A stretch of 64,000 nt of DNA from Apostichopus japonicus (Eukaryota > Echinodermata > Holothuroidea > Aspidochirotida > Stichopodidae), in the NCBI RefSeq assembly GCF_037975245.1, contig NC_092565.1, positions 13,671,499 through 13,735,498 of the forward strand, given 5' to 3'. Shown here one piece after another: positions 22,770-36,618 of the stretch. The stretch's first letter is position 1. Every line of letters begins with the position of its first letter. The position numbers were made by a program, and so were the translations under genes. The notes below the pieces were generated by a model that searched no databases, was not told the DNA's origin, and saw only the letters and a list, made by a program, of their open reading frames with translations.

Positions 22770-25700
22770 CCTACACGGGGAGCTGTAAGTATTAGTTAAT
22801 CCGCCTAATATCTCAGTCCATACAGTGGCGCGATGGCTCGGCGCACCGTGCGAGCTGATGATCGAGACTCTCTTTTGCATCCCTGGTTCGAACCCCGGGT
22901 GATGACGTCTTTTGCCGATCTTTTACAGCAAGTGCCTACACGGGGAGCTGTAAGTATTAGTTAATCCGCCTAATATCTCAGTCCATACAGTGGCGCGATG
23001 GCTCGGCGCACCGTGCGAGCTGATGATCGAGACTCTCTTTTGCATCCCTGGTTCGAACCCCGGGTGATGACGTCTTTTGCCGATCTTTTACAGCAAGTGC
23101 CTACACGGGGAGCTGTAAGTATTAGTTAATCCGCCTAATATCTCAGTCCATACAGTGGCGCGATGGCTCGGCGCACCGTGCGAGCTGATGATCGAGACTC
23201 TCTTTTGCATCCCTGGTTCGAACCCCGGGTGATGACGTCTTTTGCCGATCTTTTACAGCAAGTGCCTACACGGGGAGCTGTAAGTATTAGTTAATCCGCC
23301 TAATATCTCAGTCCATACAGTGGCGCGATGGCTCGGCGCACCGTGCGAGCTGATGATCGAGACTCTCTTTTGCATCCCTGGTTCGAACCCCGGGTGATGA
23401 CGTCTTTTGCCGATCTTTTACAGCAAGTGCCTACACGGGGAGCTGTAAGTATTAGTTAATCCGCCTAATATCTCAGTCCATACAGTGGCGCGATGGCTCG
23501 GCGCACCGTGCGAGCTGATGATCGAGACTCTCTTTTGCATCCCTGGTTCGAACCCCGGGTGATGACGTCTTTTGCCGATCTTTTACAGCAAGTGCCTACA
23601 CGGGGAGCTGTAAGTATTAGTTAATCCGCCTAATATCTCAGTCCATACAGTGGCGCGATGGCTCGGCGCACCGTGCGAGCTGATGATCGAGACTCTCTTT
23701 TGCATCCCTGGTTCGAACCCCGGGTGATGACGTCTTTTGCCGATCTTTTACAGCAAGTGCCTACACGGGGAGCTGTAAGTATTAGTTAATCCGCCTAATA
23801 TCTCAGTCCATACAGTGGCGCGATGGCTCGGCGCACCGTGCGAGCTGATGATCGAGACTCTCTTTTGCATCCCTGGTTCGAACCCCGGGTGATGACGTCT
23901 TTTGCCGATCTTTTACAGCAAGTGCCTACACGGGGAGCTGTAAGTATTAGTTAATCCGCCTAATATCTCAGTCCACACAGTGGCGCGATGGCTCGGCGCA
24001 CTGTGCGAGCTGATGATCGAGACTCTCTTTTGCATCCCTGGTTCGAACCCCGGGTGATGACGTCTTTTGCCGATCTTTTACAGCAAGTGCCTACACGGGG
24101 AGCTGTAAGTATTAGTTAATCCGCCTAATATCTCAGTCCACACAGTGGCGCGATGGCTCGGCGCACTGTGCGAGCTGATGATCGAGACTCTCTTTTGCAT
24201 CGGTGGTTCGAACCCCGGGTGATGACGTCTTTTGCCGATCTTTTACAGCAAGTGCCTACACGGGGAGCTGTAAGTATTAGTTAATCCGCCTAATATCTCA
24301 GTCCATACAGTGGCGCGATGGCTCGGCGCACTGTGCGAGCTGATGATCGAGACTCTCTTTTGCATCCCTGGTTCGAACCCCGGGTGATGACGTCTTTTGC
24401 CGATCTTTTACAGCAAGTGCCTACACGGGGAGCTGTAAGTATTAGTTAATCCGCCTAATATCTCAGTCCATACAGTGGCGCGATGGCTCGGCGCACCGTG
24501 CGAGCTGATGATCGAGACTCTCTTTTGCATCCCTGGTTCGAACCCCGGGTGATGACGTCTTTTGCCGATCTTTTACAGCAAGTGCCTACACGGGGAGCTG
24601 TAAGTATTAGTTAATCCGCCTAATATCTCAGTCCATACAGTGGCGCGATGGCTCGGCGCACCGTGCGAGCTGATGATCGAGACTCTCTTTTGCATCCCTG
24701 GTTCGAACCCCGGGTGATGACGTCTTTTGCCGATCTTTTACAGCAAGTGCCTACACGGGGAGCTGTAAGTATTAGTTAATCCGCCTAATATCTCAGTCCA
24801 TACAGTGGCGCGATGGCTCGGCGCACCGTGCGAGCTGATGATCGAGACTCTCTTTTGCATCCCTGGTTCGAACCCCGGGTGATGACGTCTTTTGCCGATC
24901 TTTTACAGCAAGTGCCTACACGGGGAGCTGTAAGTATTAGTTAATCCGCCTAATATCTCAGTCCATACAGTGGCGCGATGGCTCGGCGCACCGTGCGAGC
25001 TGATGATCGAGACTCTCTTTTGCATCCCTGGTTCGAACCCCGGGTGATGACGTCTTTTGCCGATCTTTTACAGCAAGTGCCTACACGGGGAGCTGTAAGT
25101 ATTAGTTAATCCGCCTAATATCTCAGTCCATACAGTGGCGCGATGGCTCGGCGCACCGTGCGAGCTGATGATCGAGACTCTCTTTTGCATCCCTGGTTCG
25201 AACCCCGGGTGATGACGTCTTTTGCCGATCTTTTACAGCAAGTGCCTACACGGGGAGCTGTAAGTATTAGTTAATCCGCCTAATATCTCAGTCCATACAG
25301 TGGCGCGATGGCTCGGCGCACCGTGCGAGCTGATGATCGAGACTCTCTTTTGCATCCCTGGTTCGAACCCCGGGTGATGACGTCTTTTGCCGATCTTTTA
25401 CAGCAAGTGCCTACACGGGGAGCTGTAAGTATTAGTTAATCCGCCTAATATCTCAGTCCACACAGTGGCGCGATGGCTCGGCGCACTGTGCGAGCTGATG
25501 ATCGAGACTCTCTTTTGCATCGGTGGTTCGAACCCCGGGTGATGACGTCTTTTGCCGATCTTTTACAGCAAGTGCCTACACGGGGAGCTGTAAGTATTAG
25601 TTAATCCGCCTAATATCTCAGTCCATACAGTGGCGCGATGGCTCGGCGCACTGTGCGAGCTGATGATCGAGACTCTCTTTTGCATCGGTGGTTCGAACCC

Positions 25701-28700
25701 CGGGTGATGACGTCTTTTGCCGATCTTTTACAGCAAGTGCCTACACGGGGAGCTGTAAGTATTAGTTAATCCGCCTAATATCTCAGTCCATACAGTGGCG
25801 CGATGGCTCGGCGCACTGTGCGAGCTGATGATCGAGACTCTCTTTTGCATCGGTGGTTCGAACCCCGGGTGATGACGTCTTTTGCCGATCTTTTACAGCA
25901 AGTGCCTACACGGGGAGCTGTAAGTATTAGTTAATCCGCCTAATATCTCAGTCCATACAGTGGCGCGATGGCTCGGCGCACTGTGCGAGCTGATGATCGA
26001 GACTCTCTTTTGCATCCCTGGTTCGAACCCCGGGTGATGACGTCTTTTGCCGATCTTTTACAGCAAGTGCCTACACGGGGAGCTGTAAGTATTAGTTAAT
26101 CCGCCTAATATCTCAGTCCATACAGTGGCGCGATGGCTCGGCGCACTGTGCGAGCTGATGATCGAGACTCTCTTTTGCATCCCTGGTTCGAACCCCGGGT
26201 GATGACGTCTTTTGCCGATCTTTTACAGCAAGTGCCTACACGGGGAGCTGTAAGTATTAGTTAATCCGCCTAATATCTCAGTCCATACAGTGGCGCGATG
26301 GCTCGGCGCACCGTGCGAGCTGATGATCGAGACTCTCTTTTGCATCCCTGGTTCGAACCCCGGGTGATGACGTCTTTTGCCGATCTTTTACAGCAAGTGC
26401 CTACACGGGGAGCTGTAAGTATTAGTTAATCCGCCTAATATCTCAGTCCATACAGTGGCGCGATGGCTCGGCGCACCGTGCGAGCTGATGATCGAGACTC
26501 TCTTTTGCATCCCTGGTTCGAACCCCGGGTGATGACGTCTTTTGCCGATCTTTTACAGCAAGTGCCTACACGGGGAGCTGTAAGTATTAGTTAATCCGCC
26601 TAATATCTCAGTCCATACAGTGGCGCGATGGCTCGGCGCACCGTGCGAGCTGATGATCGAGACTCTCTTTTGCATCCCTGGTTCGAACCCCGGGTGATGA
26701 CGTCTTTTGCCGATCTTTTACAGCAAGTGCCTACACGGGGAGCTGTAAGTATTAGTTAATCCGCCTAATATCTCAGTCCATACAGTGGCGCGATGGCTCG
26801 GCGCACCGTGCGAGCTGATGATCGAGACTCTCTTTTGCATCCCTGGTTCGAACCCCGGGTGATGACGTCTTTTGCCGATCTTTTACAGCAAGTGCCTACA
26901 CGGGGAGCTGTAAGTATTAGTTAATCCGCCTAATATCTCAGTCCACACAGTGGCGCGATGGCTCGGCGCACCGTGCGAGCTGATGATCGAGACTCTCTTT
27001 TGCATCCCTGGTTCGAACCCCGGGTGATGACGTCTTTTGCCGATCTTTTACAGCAAGTGCCTACACGGGGAGCTGTAAGTATTAGTTAATCCGCCTAATA
27101 TCTCAGTCCACACAGTGGCGCGATGGCTCGGCGCACTGTGCGAGCTGATGATCGAGACTCTCTTTTGCATCCCTGGTTCGAACCCCGGGTGATGACGTCT
27201 TTTGCCGATCTTTTACAGCAAGTGCCTACACGGGGAGCTGTAAGTATTAGTTAATCCGCCTAATATCTCAGTCCACACAGTGGCGCGATGGCTCGGCGCA
27301 CTGTGCGAGCTGATGATCGAGACTCTCTTTTGCATCCCTGGTTCGAACCCCGGGTGATGACGTCTTTTGCCGATCTTTTACAGCAAGTGCCTACACGGGG
27401 AGCTGTAAGTATTAGTTAATCCGCCTAATATCTCAGTCCACACAGTGGCGCGATGGCTCGGCGCACTGTGCGAGCTGATGATCGAGACTCTCTTTTGCAT
27501 CGGTGGTTCGAACCCCGGGTGATGACGTCTTTTGCCGATCTTTTACAGCAAGTGCCTACACGGGGAGCTGTAAGTATTAGTTAATCCGCCTAATATCTCA
27601 GTCCACACAGTGGCGCGATGGCTCGGCGCACTGTGCGAGCTGATGATCGAGACTCTCTTTTGCATCGGTGGTTCGAACCCCGGGTGATGACGTCTTTTGC
27701 CGATCTTTTACAGCAAGTGCCTACACGGGGAGCTGTAAGTATTAGTTAATCCGCCTAATATCTCAGTCCATACAGTGGCGCGATGGCTCGGCGCACTGTG
27801 CGAGCTGATGATCGAGACTCTCTTTTGCATCGGTGGTTCGAACCCCGGGTGATGACGTCTTTTGCCGATCTTTTACAGCAAGTGCCTACACGGGGAGCTG
27901 TAAGTATTAGTTAATCCGCCTAATATCTCAGTCCATACAGTGGCGCGATGGCTCGGCGCACTGTGCGAGCTGATGATCGAGACTCTCTTTTGCATCGGTG
28001 GTTCGAACCCCGGGTGATGACGTCTTTTGCCGATCTTTTACAGCAAGTGCCTACACGGGGAGCTGTAAGTATTAGTTAATCCGCCTAATATCTCAGTCCA
28101 TACAGTGGCGCGATGGCTCGGCGCACTGTGCGAGCTGATGATCGAGACTCTCTTTTGCATCGGTGGTTCGAACCCCGGGTGATGACGTCTTTTGCCGATC
28201 TTTTACAGCAAGTGCCTACACGGGGAGCTGTAAGTATTAGTTAATCCGCCTAATATCTCAGTCCATACAGTGGCGCGATGGCTCGGCGCACTGTGCGAGC
28301 TGATGATCGAGACTCTCTTTTGCATCGGTGGTTCGAACCCCGGGTGATGACGTCTTTTGCCGATCTTTTACAGCAAGTGCCTACACGGGGAGCTGTAAGT
28401 ATTAGTTAATCCGCCTAATATCTCAGTCCATACAGTGGCGCGATGGCTCGGCGCACCGTGCGAGCTGATGATCGAGACTCTCTTTTGCATCGGTGGTTCG
28501 AACCCCGGGTGATGACGTCTTTTGCCGATCTTTTACAGCAAGTGCCTACACGGGGAGCTGTAAGTATTAGTTAATCCGCCTAATATCTCAGTCCATACAG
28601 TGGCGCGATGGCTCGGCGCACCGTGCGAGCTGATGATCGAGACTCTCTTTTGCATCCCTGGTTCGAACCCCGGGTGATGACGTCTTTTGCCGATCTTTTA

Positions 28701-28709
28701 CAGCAAGTG
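22770..28709 (+). repeat. Irregular higher-order repeat of T78C runs, T52C units and CGG-type units
   Basis: Three successive cycles are visible. The first has T78C in seven units (22847-23837), then T52C at 23976 and 24141. The second has T78C in six units (24497-25322), then T52C at 25461. The third has T78C in five units (26312-26972), then T52C at 26946, 27111, 27276, 27441 and 27606. CGG at 112-114 starts at or just after the T52C units in each cycle. Spacing between comparable T52C/CGG units is 8 and 12 units. A fourth version sits at 1651-3135 in copy I, with T78C at 1728-2223 and T52C at 2362-2692. Confidence 0.75.
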
Positions 28710-30194
28710 CCTACACGGGGAGCTGTAAGTATTAGTTAATCCGCCTAATATCTCAGTCCATACAGTGGCGCGATGGCTCGGCGCACTGTACGAGCTGATG
28801 ATCGAGACTCTCTTTTGCATCCCTGGTTCGAACCCCGGGTGATGACGTCTTTTGCCGATCTTTTACAGCAAGTGCCTACACGGGGAGCTGTAAGTATTAG
28901 TTAATCCGCCTAATATCTCAGTCCATACAGTGGCGCGATGGCTCGGCGCACTGTGCGAGCTGATGATCGAGACTCTCTTTTGCATCCCTGGTTCGAACCC
29001 CGGGTGATGACGTCTTTTGCCGATCTTTTACAGCAAGTGCCTACACGGGGAGCTGTAAGTATTAGTTAATCCGCCTAATATCTCAGTCCATACAGTGGCG
29101 CGATGGCTCGGCGCACTGTGCGAGCTGATGATCGAGACTCTCTTTTGCATCGGTGGTTCGAACCCCGGGTGATGACGTCTTTTGCCGATCTTTTACAGCA
29201 AGTGCCTACACGGGGAGCTGTAAGTATTAGTTAATCCGCCTAATATCTCAGTCCATACAGTGGCGCGATGGCTCGGCGCACTGTGCGAGCTGATGATCGA
29301 GACTCTCTTTTGCATCGGTGGTTCGAACCCCGGGTGATGACGTCTTTTGCCGATCTTTTACAGCAAGTGCCTACACGGGGAGCTGTAAGTATTAGTTAAT
29401 CCGCCTAATATCTCAGTCCATACAGTGGCGCGATGGCTCGGCGCACTGTGCGAGCTGATGATCGAGACTCTCTTTTGCATCCCTGGTTCGAACCCCGGGT
29501 GATGACGTCTTTTGCCGATCTTTTACAGCAAGTGCCTACACGGGGAGCTGTAAGTATTAGTTAATCCGCCTAATATCTCAGTCCATACAGTGGCGCGATG
29601 GCTCGGCGCACTGTGCGAGCTGATGATCGAGACTCTCTTTTGCATCCCTGGTTCGAACCCCGGGTGATGACGTCTTTTGCCGATCTTTTACAGCAAGTGC
29701 CTACACGGGGAGCTGTAAGTATTAGTTAATCCGCCTAATATCTCAGTCCATACAGTGGCGCGATGGCTCGGCGCACTGTGCGAGCTGATGATCGAGACTC
29801 TCTTTTGCATCCCTGGTTCGAACCCCGGGTGATGACGTCTTTTGCCGATCTTTTACAGCAAGTGCCTACACGGGGAGCTGTAAGTATTAGTTAATCCGCC
29901 TAATATCTCAGTCCATACAGTGGCGCGATGGCTCGGCGCACTGTGCGAGCTGATGATCGAGACTCTCTTTTGCATCCCTGGTTCGAACCCCGGGTGATGA
30001 CGTCTTTTGCCGATCTTTTACAGCAAGTGCCTACACGGGGAGCTGTAAGTATTAGTTAATCCGCCTAATATCTCAGTCCATACAGTGGCGCGATGGCTCG
30101 GCGCACTGTGCGAGCTGATGATCGAGACTCTCTTTTGCATCCCTGGTTCGAACCCCGGGTGATGACGTCTTTTGCCGATCTTTTACAGCAAGTG

Positions 30195-32339
30195 CCTACA
30201 CGGGGAGCTGTAAGTATTAGTTAATCCGCCTAATATCTCAGTCCATACAGTGGCGCGATGGCTCGGCGCACTGTGCGAGCTGATGATCGAGACTCTCTTT
30301 TGCATCGGTGGTTCGAACCCCGGGTGATGACGTCTTTTGCCGATCTTTTACAGCAAGTGCCTACACGGGGAGCTGTAAGTATTAGTTAATCCGCCTAATA
30401 TCTCAGTCCATACAGTGGCGCGATGGCTCGGCGCACTGTGCGAGCTGATGATCGAGACTCTCTTTTGCATCGGTGGTTCGAACCCCGGGTGATGACGTCT
30501 TTTGCCGATCTTTTACAGCAAGTGCCTACACGGGGAGCTGTAAGTATTAGTTAATCCGCCTAATATCTCAGTCCATACAGTGGCGCGATGGCTCGGCGCA
30601 CTGTGCGAGCTGATGATCGAGACTCTCTTTTGCATCGGTGGTTCGAACCCCGGGTGATGACGTCTTTTGCCGATCTTTTACAGCAAGTGCCTACACGGGG
30701 AGCTGTAAGTATTAGTTAATCCGCCTAATATCTCAGTCCATACAGTGGCGCGATGGCTCGGCGCACTGTGCGAGCTGATGATCGAGACTCTCTTTTGCAT
30801 CGGTGGTTCGAACCCCGGGTGATGACGTCTTTTGCCGATCTTTTACAGCAAGTGCCTACACGGGGAGCTGTAAGTATTAGTTAATCCGCCTAATATCTCA
30901 GTCCATACAGTGGCGCGATGGCTCGGCGCACTGTGCGAGCTGATGATCGAGACTCTCTTTTGCATCGGTGGTTCGAACCCCGGGTGATGACGTCTTTTGC
31001 CGATCTTTTACAGCAAGTGCCTACACGGGGAGCTGTAAGTATTAGTTAATCCGCCTAATATCTCAGTCCATACAGTGGCGCGATGGCTCGGCGCACTGTG
31101 CGAGCTGATGATCGAGACTCTCTTTTGCATCGGTGGTTCGAACCCCGGGTGATGACGTCTTTTGCCGATCTTTTACAGCAAGTGCCTACACGGGGAGCTG
31201 TAAGTATTAGTTAATCCGCCTAATATCTCAGTCCATACAGTGGCGCGATGGCTCGGCGCACTGTGCGAGCTGATGATCGAGACTCTCTTTTGCATCGGTG
31301 GTTCGAACCCCGGGTGATGACGTCTTTTGCCGATCTTTTACAGCAAGTGCCTACACGGGGAGCTGTAAGTATTAGTTAATCCGCCTAATATCTCAGTCCA
31401 TACAGTGGCGCGATGGCTCGGCGCACTGTGCGAGCTGATGATCGAGACTCTCTTTTGCATCGGTGGTTCGAACCCCGGGTGATGACGTCTTTTGCCGATC
31501 TTTTACAGCAAGTGCCTACACGGGGAGCTGTAAGTATTAGTTAATCCGCCTAATATCTCAGTCCATACAGTGGCGCGATGGCTCGGCGCACTGTGCGAGC
31601 TGATGATCGAGACTCTCTTTTGCATCGGTGGTTCGAACCCCGGGTGATGACGTCTTTTGCCGATCTTTTACAGCAAGTGCCTACACGGGGAGCTGTAAGT
31701 ATTAGTTAATCCGCCTAATATCTCAGTCCATACAGTGGCGCGATGGCTCGGCGCACTGTGCGAGCTGATGATCGAGACTCTCTTTTGCATCGGTGGTTCG
31801 AACCCCGGGTGATGACGTCTTTTGCCGATCTTTTACAGCAAGTGCCTACACGGGGAGCTGTAAGTATTAGTTAATCCGCCTAATATCTCAGTCCATACAG
31901 TGGCGCGATGGCTCGGCGCACTGTGCGAGCTGATGATCGAGACTCTCTTTTGCATCGGTGGTTCGAACCCCGGGTGATGACGTCTTTTGCCGATCTTTTA
32001 CAGCAAGTGCCTACACGGGGAGCTGTAAGTATTAGTTAATCCGCCTAATATCTCAGTCCATACAGTGGCGCGATGGCTCGGCGCACTGTGCGAGCTGATG
32101 ATCGAGACTCTCTTTTGCATCGGTGGTTCGAACCCCGGGTGATGACGTCTTTTGCCGATCTTTTACAGCAAGTGCCTACACGGGGAGCTGTAAGTATTAG
32201 TTAATCCGCCTAATATCTCAGTCCATACAGTGGCGCGATGGCTCGGCGCACTGTGCGAGCTGATGATCGAGACTCTCTTTTGCATCGGTGGTTCGAACCC
32301 CGGGTGATGACGTCTTTTGCCGATCTTTTACAGCAAGTG
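30195..32339 (+). repeat. Run of 13 CGG-type units (copy II)
   Basis: This is the counterpart of 4621-6765, at an offset of 25,574 bp. All 13 units carry CGG at 112-114 and are followed by the T15A/G56A/T104C unit, as in copy I. The CCC-type stretch before it has four more units in copy II than in copy I, which explains the offset change from 151 to 155 units. Confidence 0.8.
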
Positions 32340-33659
32340 CCTACACGGGGAGCAGTAAGTATTAGTTAATCCGCCTAATATCTCAGTCCATACAATGGCG
32401 CGATGGCTCGGCGCACTGTGCGAGCTGATGATCGAGACTCTCCTTTGCATCCGTGGTTCGAACCCCGGGTGATGACGTCTTTTGCCGATCTTTTACAGCA
32501 AGTGCCTACACGGGGAGCCGTAAGTATTAGTTAATCCGCCTAATATCTCAGTCCATACAGTGGCGCGATGGCTCGGCGCACTGTGCGAGCTGATGATCGA
32601 GACTCTCCTTTGCATCCGTGGTTCGAACCCCGGGTGATGACGTCTTTTGCCGATCTTTTACAGCAAGTGCCTACACGGGGAGCCGTAAGTATTAGTTAAT
32701 CCGCCTAATATCTCAGTCCATACAGTGGCGCGATGGCTCGGCGCACTGTGCGAGCTGATGATCGAGACTCTCCTTTGCATCCGTGGTTCGAACCCCGGGT
32801 GATGACGTCTTTTGCCGATCTTTTACAGCAAGTGCCTACACGGGGAGCCGTAAGTATTAGTTAATCCGCCTAATATCTCAGTCCATACAGTGGCGCGATG
32901 GCTCGGCGCACTGTGCGAGCTGATGATCGAGACTCTCTTTTGCATCCGTGGTTCGAACCCCGGGTGATGACGTCTTTTGCCGATCTTTTACAGCAAGTGC
33001 CTACACGGGGAGCTGTAAGTATTAGTTAATCCGCCTAATATCTCAGTCCATACAGTGGCGCGATGGCTCGGCGCACTGTGCGAGCTGATGATCGAGACTC
33101 TCTTTTGCATCCCTGGTTCGAACCCCGAGTGATGACGTCTTTTGCCGATCTTTTACAGCAAGTGTCTACACGGGGAGCTGTAAGTATTAGTTAATCCGCC
33201 TAATGTCTCAGTCCATACAGTGGCGCGATGGCTCGGCGCACTGTGCGAGCTGATGATCGAGACTCTCTTTTGCATCCCTGGTTCGAACCCCGGGTGATGA
33301 CGTCTTTTGCCGATCTTTTACAGCAAGTGCCTACACGGGGAGCTGTAAGTATTAGTGAATCCGCCTAATGTCTGAGTCAATACAGTAGCGCGATGGCTCG
33401 GCGCACTGTGCGAGCTGATGATCGAGACTCTCTTTTGCATCCGTGGTTCGAACCCCGGGTGATGACGTCTTTTGCCGATCTTTTACAGCAAGTGCCTACA
33501 CGGGGAGCTGTAAGTATTAGTTAATCCGCCTAATGTCTCAGTCCATACAGTGGCGCGATGGCTCGGCGCACTGTGCGAGCTGATGATCGAGACTCTCTTT
33601 TGCATCGGTGGTTCGAACCCCGGGTGATGACGTCTTTTGCCGATCTTTTACAGCAAGTG
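32340..33659 (+). repeat. Diverged relic units (copy II)
   Basis: This is the counterpart of 6766-8085 at an offset of 25,574 bp. It shares T15A, the T15C series, G129A (33128), C1T (33165), A41G (33205) and the six-change unit. It differs from copy I mainly at unit positions 112-114, where several units are CCG instead of CCC, and it lacks the T155A seen at 7085. Confidence 0.8.
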
Positions 33660-36618
33660 CCTACACGGGGAACTGTAAGTATTAGTTAATCCGCCTAATA
33701 TCTCAGTCCATACAGTGGCGCGATGGCTCGGCGCACTGTGCGAGCTGATGATCGAGACTCTCTTTTGCATCGGTGGTTCGAACCCCGGGTGATGACGTCT
33801 TTTGCCGATCTTTTACAGCAAGTGCCTACACGGGGAGCTGTAAGTATTAGTTAATCCGCCTAATATCTCAGTCCATACAGTGGCGCGATGGCTCGGCGCA
33901 CTGTGCGAGCTGATGATCGAGACTCTCTTTTGCATCGGTGGTTCGAACCCCGGGTGATGACGTCTTTTGCCGATCTTTTACAGCAAGTGCCTACACGGGG
34001 AGCTGTAAGTATTAGTTAATCCGCCTAATATCTCAGTCCATACAGTGGCGCGATGGCTCGGCGCACTGTGCGAGCTGATGATCGAGACTCTCTTTTGCAT
34101 CGGTGGTTCGAACCCCGGGTGATGACGTCTTTTGCCGATCTTTTACAGCAAGTGCCTACACGGGGAGCTGTAAGTATTAGTTAATCCGCCTAATATCTCA
34201 GTCCATACAGTGGCGCGATGGCTCGGCGCACTGTGCGAGCTGATGATCGAGACTCTCTTTTGCATCGGTGGTTCGAACCCCGGGTGATGACGTCTTTTGC
34301 CGATCTTTTACAGCAAGTGCCTACACGGGGAGCTGTAAGTATTAGTTAATCCGCCTAATATCTCAGTCCATACAGTGGCGCGATGGCTCGGCGCACTGTG
34401 CGAGCTGATGATCGAGACTCTCTTTTGCATCGGTGGTTCGAACCCCGGGTGATGACGTCTTTTGCCGATCTTTTACAGCAAGTGCCTACACGGGGAGCTG
34501 TAAGTATTAGTTAATCCGCCTAATGTCTCAGTCCATACAGTGGCGCGATGGCTCGGCGCACTGTGCGAGCTGATGATCGAGACTCTCTTTTGCATCGGTG
34601 GTTCGAACCCCGGGTGATGACGTCTTTTGCCGATCTTTTACAGCAAGTGCCTACACGGGGAACTGTAAGTATTAGTTAATCCGCCTAATATCTCAGTCCA
34701 TACAGTGGCGCGATGGCTCGGCGCACTGTGCGAGCTGATGATCGAGACTCTCTTTTGCATCGGTGGTTCGAACCCCGGGTGATGACGTCTTTTGCCGATC
34801 TTTTACAGCAAGTGCCTACACCGGGAGCTGTAAGTATTAGTTAATCCGCCTAATATCTCAGTCCATACAGTGGCGCGATGGCTCGGCGCACTGTGCGAGC
34901 TGATGATCGAGACTCTCTTTTGCATCGGTGGTTCGAACCCCGGGTGATGACGTCTTTTGCCGATCTTTTACAGCAAGTGCCTACACGGGGAGCTGTAAGT
35001 ATTAGTTAATCCGCCTAATATCTCAGTCCATACAGTGGCGCGATGGCTCGGCGCACTGTACGAGCTGATGATCGAGACTCTCTTTTGCATCGGTGGTTCG
35101 AACCCCGGGTGATGACGTCTTTTGCCGATCTTTTACAGCAAGTGCCTACACGGGGAGCTGTAAGTATTAGTTAATCCGCCTAATATCTCAGTCCATACAG
35201 TGGCGCGATGGCTCGGCGCACTGTGCGAGCTGATGATCGAGACTCTCTTTTGCATCGGTGGTTCGAACCCCGGGTGATGACGTCTTTTGCCGATCTTTTA
35301 CAGCAAGTGCCTACACGGGGAGCTGTAAGTATTAGTTAATCCGCCTAATATCTCAGTCCATACAGTGGCGCGATGGCTCGGCGCACTGTGCGAGCTGATG
35401 ATCGAGACTCTCTTTTGCATCGTTGGTTCGAACCCCGGGTGATGACGTCTTTTGCCGATCTTTTACAGCAAGTGCCTACACGGGGAGCTGTAAGTATTAG
35501 TTAATCCGCCTAATATCTCAGTCCATACAGTGGCGCGATGGCTCGGCGCACTGTGCGAGCTGATGATCGAGACTCTCTTTTGCATCGGTGGTTCGAACCC
35601 CGGGTGATGACGTCTTTTGCCGATCTTTTACAGCAAGTGCCTACACGGGGAGCTGTAAGTATTAGTTAATCCGCCTAATATATCAGTCCATACAGTGGCG
35701 CGATGGCTCGGCGCACTGTGCGAGCTGATGATCGAGACTCTCTTTTGCATCGGTGGTTCGAACCCCGGGTGATGACGTCTTTTGCCGATCTTTTACAGCA
35801 AGTGCCTACACGGGGAGCTGTAAGTATTAGTTAATCCGCCTAATATCTCAGTCCATACAGTGGCGCGATGGCTCGGCGCACTGTGCGAGCTGATGATCGA
35901 GACTCTCTTTTGCATCCCTGGTTCGAACCCCGGGTGATGACGTCTTTTGCCGATCTTTTACAGCAAGTGCCTACACGGGGAGCTGTAAGTATTAGTTAAT
36001 CCGCCTAATATCTCAGTCCATACAGTGGCGCGATGGCTCGGCGCACTGTACGAGCTGATGATCGAGACTCTCTATTGCATCGGTGGTTCGAACCCCGGGT
36101 GATGACGTCTTTTGCCGATCTTTTACAGCAAGTGCCTACACGGGGAGCTGTAAGTATTAGTTAATCCGCCTAATATCTCAGTCCATACAGTGGCGCGATG
36201 GCTCGGCGCACTGTGCGAGCTGATGATCGAGACTCTCTTTTGCATCGGTGGTTCGAACCCCGGGTGATGACGTCTTTTGCCGATCTTTTACAGCAAGTGC
36301 CTACACGGGGAGCTGTAAGTATTAGTTAATCCGCCTAATATCTCAGTCCATACAGTGGCGCGATGGCTCGGCGCACTGTGCGAGCTGATGATCGAGACTC
36401 TCTTTTGCATCGGTGGTTCGAACCCCGGGTGATGACGACTTTTGCCGATCTTTTACAGCAAGTGCCTACACGGGGAGCTGTAAGTATTAGTTAATCCGCC
36501 TAATATCTCAGTCCATACAGTGGCGCGATGGCTCGGCGCACTGTGCGAGCTGATGATCGAGACTCTCTTTTGCATCGGTGGTTCGAACCCCGGGTGATGA
36601 CGTCTTTTGCCGATCTTT

